DNA from: Amycolatopsis eburnea
GTDB taxonomy: Bacteria > Actinomycetota > Actinomycetes > Mycobacteriales > Pseudonocardiaceae
Length of the DNA: 64,000 nucleotides
Direction of reading: 5' to 3'
Assembly (NCBI RefSeq): GCF_003937945.1
Contig: NZ_RSEC01000059.1
Coordinates: 417,422 to 481,421, forward strand
Shown here: positions 35,001-43,050 of the stretch, in pieces
How positions within the stretch are numbered: position 1 is the stretch's first letter
Layout: every line of letters begins with the position of its first letter
Position numbers and translations under genes: made by a program
Notes under the pieces: model-generated
Seen by the model: only the letters and a program-made list of their open reading frames with translations
Database searches by the model: none
What the model was told of the DNA's origin: nothing

Positions 35001-38000
35001 TTCGGCCCGTTCTCGGTGTCGTTCAGCTTCACGATCGTCGACGTCACGCTGCTCGACTTCACCGCGACCCCGAACTGCACGCCACCACCGCCGAAGCTCG
35101 GCGGGCTGAGCGGGGACGGCAAGACGTTGGTCGTGTACGCGGCCGCGCTCGGCCACACCACGCAGCGCGGCGGCGGCGCGGGTGACCCCTACGAGTCGGA
35201 CAAGCAGGAGAAGGAGACCGTCAAGATCACCTCGCTGCACGACTACGCCAACGCGGCGAACCCGGCGTTCACCGGCGTGGCCGTGGACATGCTCGGCATC
35301 CGGCGCGAGTTCCGGAACGCGAACATCGAACGGGTCGTCGTGGACGGCCGCGGCTACACCAAGCCGATGAGCGTGACGTTCATCGGGGACGCCAAGGCCG
35401 ACACCGCGAAGGACGGCCCACCGCCGCCCACCGCGCAGTTCGACCGCGACGCCATCGTCTTCGGCGGCACCAAGAACGACCAGATCAAGACCGGCATCGG
35501 CAACTCGTGGGTCGACGGCGGTGACGGGGACGACGTCGTCGTCACCGGTGACCGGACCGTGCTCGCCGCGAACAAGACGAGCTACGTCCGCGACGACGCG
35601 AAGGCCCGCGTCGCGGGTGGTCCCGGCGTCGACAGCATCACGGTCGGCAACGGCGTGGACGTCGTCGCGGGCGACTCGAGCCTCGGCGCGCCACCCCCGC
35701 TGACGTCCGTCGGGCTCAAGGAGCTGCCGAACGACGGCCGCGACGGCGGCGACCCGATCGCCGACGGCAGCGGCGGGCCGACCGTCTCCGTGCCGAACTG
35801 GGCGTCGCTGCCCGACCCGGCCGGCGGGACCGGAACCGGCGACGCCGGCGACACGATCAAGCTGGGCCTCGCGAAGTCGACGGCGTACGGCAACGGCGGC
35901 GACGACACCCTGAGCGTCGCGGCCGACGACCCGCTCAAGGACGTGCCCACCTACCCGCGGGCGCTGTTCGTGTCCCAGGGCGCGACGCTCGTCGGCGGCG
36001 ACGGCAGCGACCGGTTCGCCGGCGGCACCGGGGCCGACCAGATCTACCCGGCGGGCCAGGTCGATCCCGGCATCGACGGCTACGGCTCCGACGACGCCAA
36101 CACCACCGGCGGCCCGGTGGGCGGGCCGATCAACACGATCGACACCGGCAGCGGCAGCGACACGGTCTACGGCGGCAAGGGCCAGGACCGCGTCACCGGC
36201 CACTCCGCCAAGGACCAGCACGACGACTTCCGCGGTGGCGGCGGCAACGACATCCTGTTCGGCGGGTACGGGCCCGACACGCTCTACGGCGGGCCGGACG
36301 ACGACTACGTCATCGCCGAACCGTCCACCTTGGACTTCCCGAACCCGGGGAAGACCGACGGCTTCGGGCCGTTCTACGTCGTCACGCACACCCCGCTGCC
36401 GACGGGGATCACCCCGTCGCACAAGACGCTGGTCGGCGGCCTCGGCTTCGACCACGTCATCGGCGGCGACGGCGGTGCGGACGTCTACGGCGACAAGCAG
36501 ACGACGCCGTGCAAGGCCGGGACGCCGCTCTCCTCGACCCCGGTCGACGAGTCGGTGGACGACCCGCTCGACGGCAACGACCGGATCATCGGCGGTGCCG
36601 GCGTGGAGAACATCCGGGCCGGTGGCGGGGACGACAACGTCGATGCCGAGGCGAACGACGACCTGGTGTGCGGCGAGAAGGGCAAGGACGCGCTGCACGG
36701 CGGCCGCGACGCCGACCAGGTCTGGGGTGGCTCGGACGACGACGCCGTCTACGGCGACTCCGGCGCGGACACGCTGTACGGCAACGACGGCGTCGACACG
36801 ATGTTCGGCGGCGACGACCCCGACACGATCGAAGGCAACAACGGGAAGGACTGGGTCTCCGGTGGCCTGGCCGGCGACACGATCGTCGGCGGCACCCGGG
36901 CGGCCGGGCAGCCCGACGACGGTGACCAGCTGTTCGGCGACAGCGGCCCGGACACGATCATCGGCGACAACGGTGATCCGCTGGTGCCCGGCGGCCCGGT
37001 GTTCGACCTGGCCAGTGCCGACCCGGCGCTGGGCGGCGACGACACCATCTCCGGCGGGTTCGACAATGACGCGCTGTTCGGCGGGCTGGAGAACGACACG
37101 GTCTTCGGCGGGAAGGACCCCGACCGCATCGAAGGCAACCCGGGTGCCGACAAGCTGAACGGCGAGGCGGACGCCGACGACATCATCGGCGGCAGCCACC
37201 AGACACCGGGCGACCCGGCGGTCAAGAACGCGACCGGCTACCCGGACGCGGGCGACACGATCTCCGGCGGCGGCGGCGACGACGTGATCGCGGGGGACAA
37301 CGCCACGATCACCGGCACCGGCGGTGGCGACACCGGCGACCCGGTCACGCGCGGCCGCGGGCTGTCGGCCGGACGGCACGTGGTGCTGTTCGACCTCGGC
37401 TACACCCCGGCCGCGGGCACCTCCGGCGGAGACTCGATCTTCGGCGGCGAAGCCACGGACGTCATCTACGCCCAGGGCGGCACGGACACCGTGCACGGCG
37501 ACGCCGGGGACGACTACGCCGAAGGTGACCAGGACGCGGACAAGCTGTTCGGCGACTCCGGGCAGGACGACCTCGTCGGCGGTAGCTCGTACGTCGAGTC
37601 GGGCACCGGACAGGGCACCGCGGGCCAGCTCGACACCGGGGACACCATCTCCGGTGGCGACGACGCCGACCTGATCACGGGTGACAACGCCCTGCTCACC
37701 CGGGACGCGGGCATCGCGAAGAGCCCGATCACGCAGGGGCGCTTCGACACCGACGTGCCCGCGGCGGCGCCGATGGTCCAGCGCAGCATCCAGCTGTACG
37801 ACCTGGGCGACGGGCCGGTGCCGAACACCTCAGGTGGCGACGACATCACCGGCGACAACGGGTGCGACGCGATCCTCGGCCAGTCCGGCAACGACCGGAT
37901 CAAGGGCAACGCCGACGGCGACTACGCCGAGGGCGGGCCCGGCCGGGACTGGCTCGAGGGCAACGGCGGCGACGACGACCTCGTCGGCGGCAGCTCGGTG

Positions 38001-39986
38001 ATCTTCGGGACCGACACGGCGTTGACCACCCAGGGCCAGCCGGACACCGGTGACGCCGTGTTCGGTGGCGCGGGCGACGACGTGGTGCTCGGCGACAACG
38101 CGATCACCGACCGGATCGCGCCGCCGTCGCCGTACCTGCTCCGCGTCGGCAGCAACGGGACGTTCGAAACACAACGTTCGCTGCGGCTGCTCGACCTCTC
38201 GTGGAGCAACGGGTTCCTCGGCGCGCCGACGCGTCCGGTGGCGGGCGGCGACCAGCTGTCCGGCGGTGGCGGCGTCGACGTGATCTTCGGCCAGGACGGC
38301 GACGACCAGATCTCCGGCGGCGCGAACGACGACTACGCCGAGGGCAACGGCGGGCACGACACGGTATTCGGCGACCGCACGCTCGCCGAAGCCGGGATCG
38401 CGATCGCGCCGGCCACCCCGGCGTGGCCGGGAACGGCGTCGGCCGACCTCGGCGACGTCTCCGCGCCGAACGGGCAGGACGACCTGCTCGGCGGCAGCTC
38501 GCTGGCGGTGTTCCGGGACACGGCCGACGACGTCCACGGCGACGGCGCCGCCGACTTCATCCTCGGCGACGGCGGCACCGCGGTGCGGGACATCGTGGAC
38601 CAGACCGGGAAGCCGGTGGCGCTCGGCGACGACCTGTCGAAGGTCTCGCTGCCGCTGACCAACCGGATCTACGCCAAGCGCTACCCGGCGACCCCGCCGG
38701 CCGGGGCGGCGTTCGTCCGCCACGGCGCGAACGGAGCCCCGACCCGCTTCTGCACCACCACGCAGGCCACCTGCGAGGCGCCCGGCGCCTGGGGCGGGGA
38801 CAACCTGTGGGGCGACGCGGGCGAGGACACGCTGTACGGCCAGGACGGCAACGACCTGATGTACGGCGACACCGGCACGGCGACGGCTCCGGGTGACGGC
38901 GCCGACGACATGTACGGCGAACTCGGCGACGACCGGATGTGGGGCACCGGCGGCGACGACGCCATGGTCGGCGACCGCGGCGGCATCGTCGACGTGTACC
39001 AGAACGGGTCGAACAAGTTCGTGATCGACAACAGCCAGGTACCCCAGATCCACTACGAGGGCTTCCTGGCCGGCTCGGTCACGCGGCAGGTCGACCTGCA
39101 GCACGACGTCAACGGCGACACGTTCGCCGCACCCGGCACCGCCCCGGCGATGCCGCACCGCGGCGACCTCGAAGGCGGCACCGACCGCATCCGCGGCGGC
39201 GACGACCACGACTCGATCCACGGCGGCTACGGCGACGACCTGGCCAACGGCGATTCGGGCGGGGACAACGTCTTCGGCGACGACGGCGCGGACGTGCTGT
39301 GGGGCGGCAAGGGCGGCACCGACGCGGCCAACCCGAACGACCGCGGCGTCAACGACTCGCTCGTCGACTACGTGCTCGGCGGCAAGGGCGCGACGACCGG
39401 CCCGTCGGTCGACCCGGTGACGGGAGCCCTCGGTTCGGACATCATCGACTGGCGCCCGCGCGGAACCTACGGCACACCGGGATCGTCGACGTGCTCGGCG
39501 AACCCGTGGCCGCAGACGTTCGGCAACGGCAAGAACGCGGTGACGGTGGATCCGTGTTCGTGGTTCGAGATGACGAACCTGGACAACGCCGACGTCGCGG
39601 ACAACCAGCACCACCAGGGCATCGACTGGATCTACGGCGGCTGGGACCGGGACGTGCTGCAGGCCGACGTGGCCGACAACGGCCCCAACCAGGGCGACCG
39701 CCTGTTGGACTGGGGCGGCGCGTACAACCTGTACACGCACTGCAATGCGGCGTACGGCGGGTACAACGACGTCCGCCAGTTCAGCCCGACGCAGCAGGAC
39801 TTCCTGCAGCGGTGGGCGCACTCCCTGGGCGCGGGCCAGGGCCCGGCGGACGTGACGACGGCGGGCACGTCGGCGTACGACGAGCTGGCGCTGGTGTACC
39901 AGGCGGACCTGCAGGACCACGGGTCCGGGCCGGCGTTCCCGACCACCCCGGGTCACTTCGACAACCCGAACGCCTGCGCACCCTGA
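29064..39986 (+). CDS. Giant secreted calcium-binding RTX-repeat protein (3,640 residues)
   Basis: A Sec signal peptide is at 1-29 (RWLGLITVFALALGGSVVTA, cleavage near AHA). Residues 30-2,100 form a long beta-rich region without catalytic motifs. It has two copies of a VGRxVVAG...TLxLxxPW module (about 503-546, 856-896), a fibronectin-III-like domain (about 1,277-1,383) and a hydrophobic stretch (about 1,905-1,940). Residues 2,130-3,420 are dense RTX nonapeptides (GGxGxDxx), arranged in super-repeats of DDLVGGSS, ISGGDDADLITGDNA, an inserted LYDLG segment and GDDYAEG. The last 200 residues lack an LPXTG or membrane anchor. RTX arrays bind calcium and fold after export; a surface, adhesin or matrix role is likely but not proven. 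ATG with GGAGGG. A strong terminator follows. Confidence 0.88.
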   Translation: MGSRRWLGLITVFALALGGSVVTAAPAHAASPGVGTLANALAAPANSFAAWSKGLGTLGQLAKPLPAVQTSPGAALGFDTLAQEAFHTGTKKLADAVDDADLDIDQPITLSGDRAGTLKTTLSTVGEDKKLDLTLTISRVLNDQALSVPIPIGDGTNAPQSAFSSTGGVRLTVATTLKLTVVWDKAHDKAYFVNDGTTPSLTVDAEANIADAKAVKAAVGILGVKLVEADSSLSLKAHFAATVNDPDNDGRLAFTNFDGTAGELAQNGSLAGLVSFGFASPAGSLTGSLHLAAAPAGSFSLDLPAVDAKIGLSWPDIATGTPQITPEGIGTVGPFLNMTPRDLATGLAQLATTLTSIQRAKWGGATTPIGNLDLPFLKGSLADAIQLNESIKKFLTDNTKTAADPAQAGEPKFVSLQEMLDKLNTAANLPGDSKIGISDVHFPPGTTKLDFKITLSRQAPATAIDLNAAAAASSGPAGSPAKTTYTQTTLKDENQTWKPGEFAGRHVVAGAAGATVENNDEHTLFLQAPGWTPVIPVANAPYTISGMQGDVGVVQLGNDLKTGGRGVGEANAVNATAKVRPSYDAAVTLVLDLQNPTVHNPPIEQKNPDGSTTLVGATPTGPDRVLLRTSGSPALFTADFPMDAGIDLFANAGFLQVELKGAAHVCHPAAGADCAGTPGTDDHMLQVNLKDQGDLTFGGVVDKLLHDPGSLLDFQVHVRGAGGVDASAPGTGDFLKGATAHAGFTWNDLTKLSGTEGPQFSTSDLSELANFDFDPANPKALFSIILKTLQTLNASISDASPAGAAVFGTKIPLIGRSLRDLLRADEAGSGPKVTYGPNFVKDIARSAEKGNAFPPTLVGRTVVAGTQVGIVGSVSADTLTLAGPWASQPSPSTSYVIRSELDDVISMLEAAPSDNLQRLVQTVNDRFKGSVPVQFEYADLAGTPSLIIRLDWKRAYHTSTPVQFDFSLPAGNQRVAGVQGDGSVSLGVGGEVKMGLVVPLAPGPGPADANALRILDDSSIGVKLDAAVENATIATTLGPLTVSLGNPKSADKATAKASYSLDLAKSGGTGAPVTFSEFVGAVGPAVNAASTAVNCGLDGSTPLALCAKLPLYISEDGGATYTKVITDETKANDFALRLPKSTTPDDYFTLAGAAIDGHPRLETPDPTLLGQELGKRLIDFGRLDGLDSYLNLAEQALNTASFGGKLPLLGDDLQQGADFIGKLRTAIHTALDQLPADGHFTDMAAVRGWVNDQLGAKLASAGLNPDTVTVDTVCKTRLGTVGVPTVKLHDGATAADKTYRYVVASYATINGEKKQAKASDPGSITNGPAALSTTDSLDISWEPVDSASGYMVFREEGGVFKLIADVTDTKTTDTGAAAIGGAPENPAENPQPHDCAYNDLDAVTISLNVSQGDFSGDLLNCAGLPAGHECLKKSVPLDLGIPGFSLKADGGAGPEVQLGWRLHLAMGISRSEGFFVSTKDSAQPEFAVGLNVTLPQKINAQLAFINITAENCTKDFSADDCNAAAAPPANAVLPLFGGAFKIDLIAPDDPTNGRLHLSDLQNAGLDRLADVKLHASADINWLLKARPGDDAGFPGIQANFRLHWAWNNAKPGTNSADGGNSPLTLAFDKVGIDSGEIFGKILGPIVNKVKQVTGPLDPVIKTLYAPIPVLSDLSHLAGGGDVTLVSLGKAFTTIAGGPDLKFVDTIAGIVNFINNFPTCTTKCLIPLGSFELGGQKALDTTATPDNTESLISDKKDAGGGTAFAPLLGAINGKNANPKSVDPMTTQASAAGFSFPVFEKPASLFNVLLGGDVDLVKFDSGPLRLGFDWRQQFGPVYAPPPVVITLHGSATVSLRIVAGFDTYGIRKAFEAARAGNLDLGTVGNAFLQSLFFYTTENGKPIPVVSFTGEIAAGAAVTAVIITVGIEGGLGLTVSFLWNDPNHDGKFRITEFLQTALNNPICLFTVSGRLYVFLKLYVTVGFGPFSVSFSFTIVDVTLLDFTATPNCTPPPPKLGGLSGDGKTLVVYAAALGHTTQRGGGAGDPYESDKQEKETVKITSLHDYANAANPAFTGVAVDMLGIRREFRNANIERVVVDGRGYTKPMSVTFIGDAKADTAKDGPPPPTAQFDRDAIVFGGTKNDQIKTGIGNSWVDGGDGDDVVVTGDRTVLAANKTSYVRDDAKARVAGGPGVDSITVGNGVDVVAGDSSLGAPPPLTSVGLKELPNDGRDGGDPIADGSGGPTVSVPNWASLPDPAGGTGTGDAGDTIKLGLAKSTAYGNGGDDTLSVAADDPLKDVPTYPRALFVSQGATLVGGDGSDRFAGGTGADQIYPAGQVDPGIDGYGSDDANTTGGPVGGPINTIDTGSGSDTVYGGKGQDRVTGHSAKDQHDDFRGGGGNDILFGGYGPDTLYGGPDDDYVIAEPSTLDFPNPGKTDGFGPFYVVTHTPLPTGITPSHKTLVGGLGFDHVIGGDGGADVYGDKQTTPCKAGTPLSSTPVDESVDDPLDGNDRIIGGAGVENIRAGGGDDNVDAEANDDLVCGEKGKDALHGGRDADQVWGGSDDDAVYGDSGADTLYGNDGVDTMFGGDDPDTIEGNNGKDWVSGGLAGDTIVGGTRAAGQPDDGDQLFGDSGPDTIIGDNGDPLVPGGPVFDLASADPALGGDDTISGGFDNDALFGGLENDTVFGGKDPDRIEGNPGADKLNGEADADDIIGGSHQTPGDPAVKNATGYPDAGDTISGGGGDDVIAGDNATITGTGGGDTGDPVTRGRGLSAGRHVVLFDLGYTPAAGTSGGDSIFGGEATDVIYAQGGTDTVHGDAGDDYAEGDQDADKLFGDSGQDDLVGGSSYVESGTGQGTAGQLDTGDTISGGDDADLITGDNALLTRDAGIAKSPITQGRFDTDVPAAAPMVQRSIQLYDLGDGPVPNTSGGDDITGDNGCDAILGQSGNDRIKGNADGDYAEGGPGRDWLEGNGGDDDLVGGSSVIFGTDTALTTQGQPDTGDAVFGGAGDDVVLGDNAITDRIAPPSPYLLRVGSNGTFETQRSLRLLDLSWSNGFLGAPTRPVAGGDQLSGGGGVDVIFGQDGDDQISGGANDDYAEGNGGHDTVFGDRTLAEAGIAIAPATPAWPGTASADLGDVSAPNGQDDLLGGSSLAVFRDTADDVHGDGAADFILGDGGTAVRDIVDQTGKPVALGDDLSKVSLPLTNRIYAKRYPATPPAGAAFVRHGANGAPTRFCTTTQATCEAPGAWGGDNLWGDAGEDTLYGQDGNDLMYGDTGTATAPGDGADDMYGELGDDRMWGTGGDDAMVGDRGGIVDVYQNGSNKFVIDNSQVPQIHYEGFLAGSVTRQVDLQHDVNGDTFAAPGTAPAMPHRGDLEGGTDRIRGGDDHDSIHGGYGDDLANGDSGGDNVFGDDGADVLWGGKGGTDAANPNDRGVNDSLVDYVLGGKGATTGPSVDPVTGALGSDIIDWRPRGTYGTPGSSTCSANPWPQTFGNGKNAVTVDPCSWFEMTNLDNADVADNQHHQGIDWIYGGWDRDVLQADVADNGPNQGDRLLDWGGAYNLYTHCNAAYGGYNDVRQFSPTQQDFLQRWAHSLGAGQGPADVTTAGTSAYDELALVYQADLQDHGSGPAFPTTPGHFDNPNACAP

Positions 39987-39995
39987 GAGGAGAGC

Positions 39996-40038
39996 GAACA
40001 CGAGCGGGCGCCCGGAATCCGGGCGCCCGCTCGTGTTC
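39996..40038 (+). terminator. Strong hairpin terminator after the giant gene
   Basis: A perfect 21-bp stem (39996-40016 with 40018-40038; core CGAGCGGGCGCCCGG) separated by one base, starting 9 bp after the stop. There is no T-tract, as is common in this G+C range. It could also stop readthrough of the convergent leftward lactonase gene that ends at 40186. Confidence 0.8.
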
Positions 40039-40075
40039 TACTGCGCCCGCGACGGCGCCCTGCGGCTGCACTCGC

Positions 40076-40128
40076 GTCTTGAATGAGTCATTCAGGTCTT
40101 CGGAGGTCCTGAATGACTCATTCAAGAC
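40076..40128. repeat. 53-bp nested palindrome (copy 2, inverted loop)
   Basis: Same 21-bp perfect arms as the element at 16182, but the loop is TCTTCGGAGGT, the reverse complement of that of copies 1 and 3, so this copy sits in the opposite orientation. The 52-bp flank of the other copies is absent. It lies between convergent genes, beside the giant-gene terminator. Confidence 0.85.
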
Positions 40129-40185
40129 ATCACCCCACCACGGCACGGACGAAGTCGAAACCGCCCTCGGCGTGGCGGGCGGCGT

Positions 40186-41181
40186 TCAGTACGGGTTGCC
40201 GGGCACGTTGAGCCGCACCTGGTAGAGGCCGAACGCGCCGGAAACCCCGGAGGTGAGGTACAGGGTCCGGCCGTCCGGGCCGCCGAACGCCGCGTTGGTG
40301 GTGTTGCGGCCGGCGGAAATCGTGCCGAGCTGGACGCCTGACGGCGAGAAGACGTGGACGAGCCCTTCGTCGAAGGAGGCCCAGTAGACGTTGCCCGCGC
40401 AGTCGATGGTCGCGCCGTCGGGCGTTCGCATGTTCGCGAACGTCGTGCGGTTCCCGGTGCTGCCGTCGGGGAAGACGGTGTACTTCACGATCGCGTCGGC
40501 TCCGGTTGCTCCCACGTAGAGCGTCTTGCCGTCGGGGGACAGGACGACGCCGTTCGGCTGCGGCAGCGTGTCGTCGACGAGGCCGACCACGCCGTCGCGG
40601 ACGCGGAACACGCTCGTGCGGCCGCCTTGCTCGTCGGCGCGGTTGCCGCGCTGGTAGTTCGGGTCGCTGAAGTAGGTGGTGCCGTCCCGGCCGGTGGTCA
40701 GGTCGTTCGGGGAGTTGAACGCGTGGCCGAGGTGGTTCGCCGCGACGGTCGTCCGGCTGCGGTCGGCCAGGCTGTAGGAAGACACCGTGCGGTTGTCGTG
40801 GGTGGCGGCGAGCACCCGCGTGCCGTCGGCGGTGATCGCCAGGCCGTTGCTGCCGGAGTCGGCGATGAACGTCTCGAAGCCGGCCGGCGGCGTGTACCGC
40901 AGTATCGCCGACGGCTGCACGCCCTGGGGGCCGGTGGGGTTCTGCATGTTCGACAGCAGCAGCGTGCCGGTGCGCTGGTCCCACGTGGGCCCTTCGAGGA
41001 AGTTGAACCCGCCTCGGATGAGCTGGGCCGTCACCGACTGGCTCGGCAACGGCGGACCGTAGGTGCCGTCCGGCGCGCACGGTGAGGCGGTGGTGCCGGA
41101 CGCCGCGGGCGTCACCACACCCGCGGCGACGATCGCCGTCGTCACCGTCCACATGCGACGGAGTGTTTTTCGATGAGCCAT
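40186..41181 (-). CDS. Secreted SMP-30/gluconolactonase-like protein
   Basis: A 331-residue exported beta-propeller. The signal peptide is about 1-30 (MWTVTTAIVAAGVVTPAASG). SMP-30/gluconolactonase features are FLEGPTWDQRTGTLLLSNMQ (metal Glu), AFNSPNDLTTGRDGTTYFSD, QPNGVVLSPDGKTLYVG and MRTPDGATIDCAGNVYWASF (ligands Asn and Asp). The family hydrolyses sugar lactones using a divalent metal. It follows the PQQ-type sugar dehydrogenase by 26 bp in the same operon: dehydrogenase makes the lactone, lactonase opens it, both outside the cell. Start ATG with AAGGAG. Confidence 0.85.
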   Translation of the reverse strand: MAHRKTLRRMWTVTTAIVAAGVVTPAASGTTASPCAPDGTYGPPLPSQSVTAQLIRGGFNFLEGPTWDQRTGTLLLSNMQNPTGPQGVQPSAILRYTPPAGFETFIADSGSNGLAITADGTRVLAATHDNRTVSSYSLADRSRTTVAANHLGHAFNSPNDLTTGRDGTTYFSDPNYQRGNRADEQGGRTSVFRVRDGVVGLVDDTLPQPNGVVLSPDGKTLYVGATGADAIVKYTVFPDGSTGNRTTFANMRTPDGATIDCAGNVYWASFDEGLVHVFSPSGVQLGTISAGRNTTNAAFGGPDGRTLYLTSGVSGAFGLYQVRLNVPGNPY

Positions 41182-41207
41182 GGCGGCTCTCCTTCCGCAA
41201 GGGGGTT

Positions 41208-42878
41208 TCACCGTCCGAGCTCGACCTTGAGGATGCTTTCGTCGCTGTTGTCCGGGATGCTGTCCTTGTCGCCGTAGTTGCTGGTGGTCAGCCACAAGCC
41301 GCCGTCGGCGGACGGTTCCACGGTGCGCAGCCGCCCGTACGTGCCGGTGAGGTACGGCTGGACGTCGGTCAGGCTGTCGCCGGAGATTTCGGCCCGGTAC
41401 AGCCGTGTCCCGCGCTCGCAGGCGACGTAGAGGCCGGTGCGGACCACGGCGATGCCGCTGCACGAGCCCTCGGCGACGGGGTAGGTGTGCTTGGGCGCGA
41501 TGAAGCCGGGCTCGGCGCAGCTGCCCGTGGTGCCCTCGCAGCGGGGCCAGCCGTAGTTGCCGCCGCGGACGATCAGGTTGGTCTCGTCCATGACGTTGTT
41601 GCCGAATTCCTGTTCCCACAACCGGCCCTGGGCGTCGAAGGCCAGGCCCTGCGGGTTGCGGTGGCCGTAGCTCCACACCGGGGTGCCGAAGGGGTTGTCC
41701 GACGGAACGGTGCCGTCGGGGTTGATGCGCAGGACTTTCCCGGCGAGGACGGTGAGATCCTGGGCCCAGTCGCCGTTCTGGCCGTCGCCGGTGGAGATGT
41801 AGAGCTTGCCGTCGGGGCCGAAGCGCAGCCGGCCGCCGTTGTGGTACTTGTTGCGCGGGATGCCGGTGAGCAGCACCTCCGGGGTGCCGGTGAGCACACC
41901 GCCGCGGTAGCGCACGCGCACCACCCGGTTGTCGGTCGCGCTGGTGTGCATGACGTACAGCCACGGGTCGGCCGCGAAGCCGGAAGCCACGGCGAGACCC
42001 AGGACCCCGCCCTCGCCGTCGGTTCCGACGACGTCGGGAATCCGCCCGGCCACGGTTTGCGTGCCGGTGGCGGGATCGAGGCGGACGATTTCGAACGCGT
42101 CGCGGCGGCTGTAGAGCACCTGTCCGTCGGGGAGGGTCGTCAGGCCCCAGGGCAGGTCGGTTTCGGTGGCGACCCTGGTGACCGAGCAGATGGCCGTGGC
42201 GCAGGAGGTACCGGTGGTGACCGCGACCGCGGTGCTCGGGGCCGACCGGTTGGCCTGGGCGTCGCGGGCCCGCACCTGGTACTGGTAGCGGGTGTTCGCG
42301 GCCAAGCCGCTGTCGGTGAAGGAAGTCGTGGCGCCGCCGGTCGAGCCGGCCTGGATGCCGTCGCGGAGCACCTCGTAGCCCGTGACGCCGACGTTGTCGG
42401 TGGCCGGCGACCAGCGCACGGTGACCGTGGTGCCCGACGCGGTGGCCGTCACGCCGGCCGGGGTGCTGGGCGGCTCGGTGTCGGCCTGGCACTGCGGCAC
42501 GGTGACGGGGACCGTGGGGCTGGCCTGGGAGACGTTGCCCGCGGCGTCGCGGGCGTTGACGTACAGGCCCCAGGTGGCCCCGGGCACGACGGTCAGCTCG
42601 GCCGACAGCGCCGTGCCCGGTACCGAGGTCATGAGCTGGCCGTCGTGGTAGACGTCGTAGAAGGCCACCCCGACGTCGTCGGACGACGCCGCCCACGAGA
42701 ACGTCACGCCGGTGCACGACAGGTCCGAGGTGCGGGGATCGGCCGGCGCGGTCGGGGGTGTGGTGTCGCCGTCCGCGGCCGACGCGACGGGGGACGGGAG
42801 CACGGCACCCAGGCCCAGCAGCACCACGGTGGTCGCCGCCCGGAGGCCCGTGCGGGTCCTTCTCGGAGTAGCTCGCAT
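41208..42878 (-). CDS. Secreted PQQ-type sugar dehydrogenase with two FnIII-like domains
   Basis: A 556-residue exported protein. The signal peptide is 1-35 (LRAATTVVLLGLGAVLPSPV). Two fibronectin-III-like modules (about 38-130 and 135-225; VSWSPATDNVGVTGYEVLRD-type) precede a GSDH/soluble-glucose-dehydrogenase propeller (about 232-556; DLPWGLTTLPDGQVLYSRRD, GGVLGLAVASGFAADPWLYV, YSYGHRNPQGLAFD-like region). The family oxidises aldoses or the reducing ends of oligosaccharides with PQQ. FnIII modules are common spacers in polysaccharide-acting actinomycete enzymes. A CebR-like operator lies 33 bp upstream, which suggests cello-oligosaccharide control. Confidence 0.85.
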   Translation of the reverse strand: MRATPRRTRTGLRAATTVVLLGLGAVLPSPVASAADGDTTPPTAPADPRTSDLSCTGVTFSWAASSDDVGVAFYDVYHDGQLMTSVPGTALSAELTVVPGATWGLYVNARDAAGNVSQASPTVPVTVPQCQADTEPPSTPAGVTATASGTTVTVRWSPATDNVGVTGYEVLRDGIQAGSTGGATTSFTDSGLAANTRYQYQVRARDAQANRSAPSTAVAVTTGTSCATAICSVTRVATETDLPWGLTTLPDGQVLYSRRDAFEIVRLDPATGTQTVAGRIPDVVGTDGEGGVLGLAVASGFAADPWLYVMHTSATDNRVVRVRYRGGVLTGTPEVLLTGIPRNKYHNGGRLRFGPDGKLYISTGDGQNGDWAQDLTVLAGKVLRINPDGTVPSDNPFGTPVWSYGHRNPQGLAFDAQGRLWEQEFGNNVMDETNLIVRGGNYGWPRCEGTTGSCAEPGFIAPKHTYPVAEGSCSGIAVVRTGLYVACERGTRLYRAEISGDSLTDVQPYLTGTYGRLRTVEPSADGGLWLTTSNYGDKDSIPDNSDESILKVELGR

Positions 42879-42910
42879 GGTGTTCCTCTCTCAGGGGGAT
42901 GCGAAGCCAC

Positions 42911-42924
42911 TGGGAGCGCTCCCG
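42911..42924. promoter_or_regulatory. CebR/CelR-like operator upstream of the sugar dehydrogenase operon
   Basis: TGGGAGCGCTCCCG matches 13 of 14 positions of TGGGAGCGCTCCCA, the binding box of CebR (Streptomyces) and CelR (Thermobifida), LacI-family repressors released by cello-oligosaccharides. It lies 33 bp upstream of the dehydrogenase ATG (42878), in promoter position. The rest of 42879-43050 shows no gene. Confidence 0.75.
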
Positions 42925-43050
42925 AGGACCGTAGCGCAAAGGGTTTGCCGCCGACAAGACCGGTGAGCGGGTTTCCAACCGCGTCCAGCACTGGGGACGG
43001 GTGGATGAGGTGGGACGCCGCGGCGAGTGGCGCCGGGCAGCCCCGCGGAG

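Noticed and set aside
29004..37496. Open reading frame of 2,830 codons antisense to the giant RTX gene
   Set aside because: Its protein is Arg/Val/Gly-rich without domains, signal or ribosome binding site. It arises from the strong third-position G/C bias and repeats of the sense gene.
28272..39986. Type I secretion island around the RTX protein
   Set aside because: No ABC exporter, membrane fusion protein or acyltransferase gene is near, and the protein has a Sec signal.
40186..42978. Continuous leftward frame of 930 codons spanning lactonase and dehydrogenase
   Set aside because: The upstream part reads the dehydrogenase gene in a wrong frame. The real lactonase starts at 41181 with its own ribosome binding site and signal peptide, and the dehydrogenase is in another frame.
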